Of a stretch of 64,000 nucleotides of DNA, positions 60,579 through 64,000 are shown piece after piece (within the stretch, counting starts at the first letter, position 1; the number at the start of each line of letters is the position of its first letter). The notes under the pieces are model-generated. The model searched no databases, was not told where the DNA came from, and saw nothing but the letters and a program-made list of their open reading frames with translations. The DNA is taken from the NCBI RefSeq assembly GCF_040581485.1, contig NC_090132.1:27043911-27107910 (forward strand), in the 5' to 3' direction. The translations under genes and the position numbers were made by a program. Origin of the DNA: Linepithema humile (lineage: Eukaryota > Arthropoda > Insecta > Hymenoptera > Formicidae).

Positions 60579-62007
60579 TCAGGTATTATTGCCGGGGGAG
60601 AGCGGCGGCGAGTTCGCGTCCCTCTGCTCCCCCTGGACGCTCTCCGGTCTGCTGGCCGTGCTGCTCGACCTCGAGCTGAGATTGTCCCGGTCGCTGAAGT
60701 ACGACGAGTCGCCGCGCTTCTCCTCGAGCTGCAGCTGCTGCTTGTCGCTCCTGAAGTCGTCGGCGGCGTGGCCCAGCAGACCGGGGAAGTACGATATATT
60801 CTGGCGCTGCGAGGTGATCTTACCCATAAAATTGCGAATCTCCTCGAAGTAGGAGTCGTCGGCGCGCGGCAGCTGGCCGTGATACCTGCCGTCGTCCAGT
60901 ATCGTCGGCCCGTCCGCGTCGTGCTTCTTCAGGTGCCGGTCGAGGTTGGTCTGCTGGCCGAAGCACCTCTCGCAGAGCGAACACTTGAAAGGCTTCTCCT
61001 TGTTGTGGATGTTCCTCACGTGACGCTGCAGGTTGCTGGAGATGCTGAAGCTCCTCTCGCAGTATTTACACTTGTACGGCTGCTCGCCGGTGTGCGTCCT
61101 CAGGTGTCTCGTCAGGTTCGCCGAGCGCGGGAACACCTTGCCGCAGAACTTGCAGGAGTATCGATCCTTGGGTTTGAGCCCGGCCTGCACGCTGATCGAG
61201 TAGGGCGGCAGACTCGCGCTCTGCTGCTGCGACACCTGCTGCTGCGTCTGCTGCGAGGAGTGATTTTGCTGCTGAGCTTGCTGAACGCCGGCCGGACTGC
61301 AGGTCCTCGCGGTCGGCTGCGACAAAGAGGAGGACGAGGAGGAGGTCGTCGACGAGGTCGTCGAGGAAAATCTGCTGGACGGCAGAGGCACCATCGTGGG
61401 CAGCGCTCTCACTTGGATCTTTGGTAGATCGGGCACCGGCGTGCTGTGATGGTGCGACCTGTACATCGCCTCGAGAACCAGCGGGTGCATCGCGTGATGC
61501 TGATTGAAGAGCACCGTGTGATAGGGCAGCCCGCCGCCCAGGCTGTTCTGATTCAGCACCTCGACCTCGTTCTGGTTTTCGTCCCTGAGCCGCTCCTTCT
61601 TGTGATCGACGCGCAGATCGAGCGGCTCGCAATCGAGGTCGTCCTGATGGTGCGGCTGGGGTGGTCTGGCCGCGGGACTCATGTGCGGTTGCTGTTGCTG
61701 CTGCTGCAGCTGCTGCTGCTGCTGCTGCTGATTCGTCGGACTCGACAAGCCGCGGCCGTGACCGTGGCTGAGGTCGTACGGCAGCTCCTCGGCGTCCGGC
61801 ACGCGGACGCTCAGGGGATAAATGCTGGCTTGCTTCGGGCTTATGTGGCCCGGCATCTTCCTCGGACTCGAATCCTTCTCCCGCATGGCTGGAGGATACT
61901 TCGGGTCGTGCAGCAACGTCGGGGGTAAGGTGATGCTACCGAGGTATCCGCTCATCACACTGTCTCTGTCACTCGGCCTTGCTCCTGCTCTCTCCGCTTG
62001 GGATAGT
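60579..62007 (-). CDS. ham: Hamlet/PRDM16/MECOM-type zinc-finger transcription factor, terminal coding exon
   Basis: One long exon, entered after a GTGTTTCAG acceptor (62008-62010) with one base completing a split codon, runs to a TGA/TAA-type stop at 60579 (about 475 residues). It holds a CtBP-binding motif PLDLRV (61608-61625), a poly-Gln run (61688-61730), Ser-rich stretches and three adjacent C2H2 fingers (about 60923-61160): CKFCGKVFPRSANLTRHLRTH-like, CKYCERSFSISSNLQRHVRNIH-like and CSLCERCFGQQTNLDRHLKKH-like. These match the second finger cluster of PRDM16/MECOM and fly Hamlet, a neural fate regulator. The family also has an N-terminal PR domain and a first finger cluster; neither is in this window, so those exons should lie beyond 64 kb. 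The exon is far GC-richer than its flanks. Confidence 0.87.
61688..61730 (-). repeat. ham: CAG/poly-glutamine tract in hamlet
   Basis: Two runs of Gln codons (seven and six Gln, interrupted by one Leu, then Pro-His) lie between the N-terminal part of the exon and the CtBP motif. Length polymorphism is likely. Confidence 0.9.
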
Positions 62008-62776
62008 CTGAAACACGGGGAGCACAGCGCTTTTCGATTAGTTAACGAATTTCGAGAAAATTTTTTAATTTGTATTTTATATTTTTTTCTTTTTGCAAAT
62101 GTGAAATACTGTCTTTTTGAAACCAATCTAATTTTCAACAGGCTATTTGAGAAACTTAAATTAGCGATTATTGTGTTACAACATTTCTCGCATTTGAAAT
62201 TTTTTACTACATCAAAGAGATTCGGATTTTTAAAATGCTTGTACATTAAAATTATATTTCATTTGAAATTTGGCGCACATTATAGATCGCCTGTAATGGG
62301 CTTTTGTGTCGTTAAATCAAATGTTATTATTATATTTAGACGCGATATTACGTAATGTGATAAGTGTATCAATTTAAACGCGATATCTCAGTTAAGCAAT
62401 AGCATACTTCAAAGTTGGCAAGGTAACGCAGCAACGAAAAATAGCGTCGTTGAGCAACGCAGACGTGCGGCGTTAAACAAATTTTAAGGTCGCGTCCGAT
62501 TACGACACTCGAAACGTCAGTCAAATGTAATTGAATACACCAATCCGTGGCAACGTCAGATAGACACAACCGATTATTACAGATACGTATTAGAGATACG
62601 TAACACCGACCGTTTGACAAGCGAGGTTCGCCGCGCGCTTCATAAATAAAAAAATCTACGTGATGCTTTCTTTCCTGCCGCACGCGATAGAACCAGATTA
62701 CGGAGTTGGAGAAGAATAGAGAAGCATTATACGATCGCTAGAAAACGACGCGATTTGGAAACATTAGTGAAAGGAT

Positions 62777-62898
62777 CTCTCTCTCTCTCTCTCTCTCCCT
62801 CTCTCCTTTCCTCGATCGACATCATTGTGAATCGTTGCCGAGCGTAGCGCGAAAAAGACAGCGACAGACAGGAAGAGAAAGAGAGAGAGAGAGAGAGT
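62777..62898. repeat. Opposed (CT)n and (GA)n microsatellites
   Basis: A CT run of about 29 bases is followed about 75 bases later by a GA run of about 20 bases. They are complementary, so the transcript could form a stem. GA/CT repeats are also GAGA-factor sites in insects. Confidence 0.7.
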
Positions 62899-63177
62899 GG
62901 AAAAGAGAAAGAAAAGCAAAGAAAGAGAACGCAACGGGACTCGATAAATCAAGGCATCAATCGCGCGCGTTGTGATAAATGTGTCTTCGGCCCGCGGCTA
63001 AGCTAAAGATTTTAGAAGTCGAAGAAATCGATCTCCCGGGCAAATCGAACTGCTCGCATTTTTATCACTTGACGTAAGACGTCGGGGATAGAAAAAATGT
63101 AGATAAAGTAGGAACACCTGCCAGATACGTAAGATGTGTCTATCAGATTTTTGCGATCGCGCATGGATCATTCAGTT

Positions 63178-63182
<5 letters not shown>

Positions 63183-63213
<31 letters not shown>
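63183..63213. repeat. (TC)n microsatellite
   Basis: Uninterrupted TC dinucleotides inside the presumed hamlet intron. Confidence 0.9.
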
Positions 63214-63216
<3 letters not shown>

Positions 63217-64000
63217 CATTGCATACTCCGTTTCTAAATGCTTCTCCATTTCACTCCGGCACGTGCTTCGGACTTCGTCCGCTAATTGACAGAATTTTAT
63301 TAATAGCTCGCGATCATACGCGCAATTAATTCTGCTCGAAACTTTTTCAATTCGCTCATCAGCGAGCAGATACCGTAGATTTCTTCCGCAATGTGTGTAA
63401 CGATATCTGTAACAGCGCGAAAGAGATATCGCCTGTTCAATTTATCGGTGTATAGATTAAAATATCTATTAGCTAATTATTAGCTTTTCTATTAGAGATT
63501 TTTTCTGTCTCTAATAGAATTAGCTCCTATAGCAGGTACAATAAGTAAAATAGGAGATAGAAAAGGATAAACATAATATTAAAAAGATATAAAAATTTTG
63601 AATAAATAAAATCTTATCTTAAAAAAAAGGCATCTACTCGCATTCATCGTGTCTGCTTTTCCGCGACTGGTTATCTCGATGCGCGTTATGCGTTACTTCG
63701 TGCAATCAAGCAATTATCATTGCGAAAATTGCATACTTCGATAGTTCATATTATGAGAAGAATAATGCAAATATATTTTTTTGTACTTTATAAAAAATTT
63801 AAAGTGTCTTCCTAGAATTATGATATATATTTCTTTGTAATTAAAAAAATAAATAGCGCGCATTTGTGTGTCTAGTATTTTAAATCTCGTACAAAATTTT
63901 GTGATAAAATATTTACACCACAAAAAGCAAATAAAATGCAAAATGTGAATATAATAAAAATAACATGTATAAGCATGGATCTTCCTAATTTTACATAAAT

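Larger units (their letters stand above)
62008..64000. other. ham: Intron (or upstream region) of hamlet
   Basis: No further zinc-finger or PR-domain exon is visible. The stretch holds (CT)n at 62777-62805, (GA)n at 62878-62898 and (TC)n at 63183-63213. The rest is AT-rich with GC-richer patches at 62.4-63.1 kb. Confidence 0.65.

Noticed and set aside
60522..61427. Long + strand open frame (301 residues) opposite hamlet
   Set aside because: It is the antisense shadow of the GC-rich zinc-finger exon; its composition is Arg/Leu/Val repetitive and it shows no domain.
1..64000. CRISPR array, operons or prokaryotic features
   Set aside because: The window is clearly eukaryotic with spliced genes; no regularly spaced direct repeats with unique spacers were seen.

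Overview
The window looks like nuclear DNA of an insect, most likely a hymenopteran and plausibly an ant. It has short phase-consistent introns, AT-rich spacers, a tRNA-like repeat and a Penelope-type retroelement fragment. The genes are orthologues of IntS10, Sec31, a polypeptide GalNAc-transferase and Hamlet/PRDM16. The species call is inference; the gene calls rest on reconstructed exons.

Layout. (1) 1-12.59 kb holds no gene I can support. (2) 12.59-34.85 kb is a head-to-tail array of six copies of a five-exon secreted ADAMTS-like gene, all on +. Copies 1-3 (12768-15410, 16650-19976, 22273-24903) splice into intact proteins of 708, 708 and 705 residues. Copies 4 and 5 (27005-29607, 30579-33185) share nonsense and frameshift lesions. 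Copy 6 (34160-34845) is a truncated relic. Every copy that reaches the zinc site has lost the catalytic Glu and two of three His of HExxHxxGxxHD, while keeping the Met-turn IMS and the disintegrin-like, TSP1-like and Cys-rich regions. This is therefore a family of secreted pseudo-metalloproteases. A 5'-truncated Penelope-like element (GIY-YIG domain, hammerhead-like motif) sits between copies 2 and 3. A foldback element carrying a tRNA-like core sits in intron 3 of copy 2, and a diverged arm of it lies between copies 3 and 4.

(3) 35.35-48.5 kb is a compact housekeeping block. IntS10 (+, eight coding exons) is tail-to-tail with Sec31 (-, thirteen coding exons, 1232 residues). Sec31 is divergent from a ten-exon GalNAc-transferase (+, 610 residues). 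(4) 48.5-60.58 kb is non-coding, with a GC-richer stretch at about 53.3-59.2 kb. (5) 60579-62007 (-) is the terminal coding exon of a Hamlet/PRDM16/MECOM-type zinc-finger regulator; its N-terminal exons should lie beyond the right edge.

The genes do not form one pathway. IntS10 serves snRNA and promoter-proximal RNA processing, Sec31 serves COPII export from the ER, the transferase starts mucin-type O-glycosylation in the Golgi, and Hamlet controls neuronal fate. The most unusual content is the ADAMTS-like array. It shows birth-and-death evolution, a 313-bp identical tract between an intact gene and a pseudogene, a copy-wide conserved TATA promoter module, and uniform loss of the zinc site.
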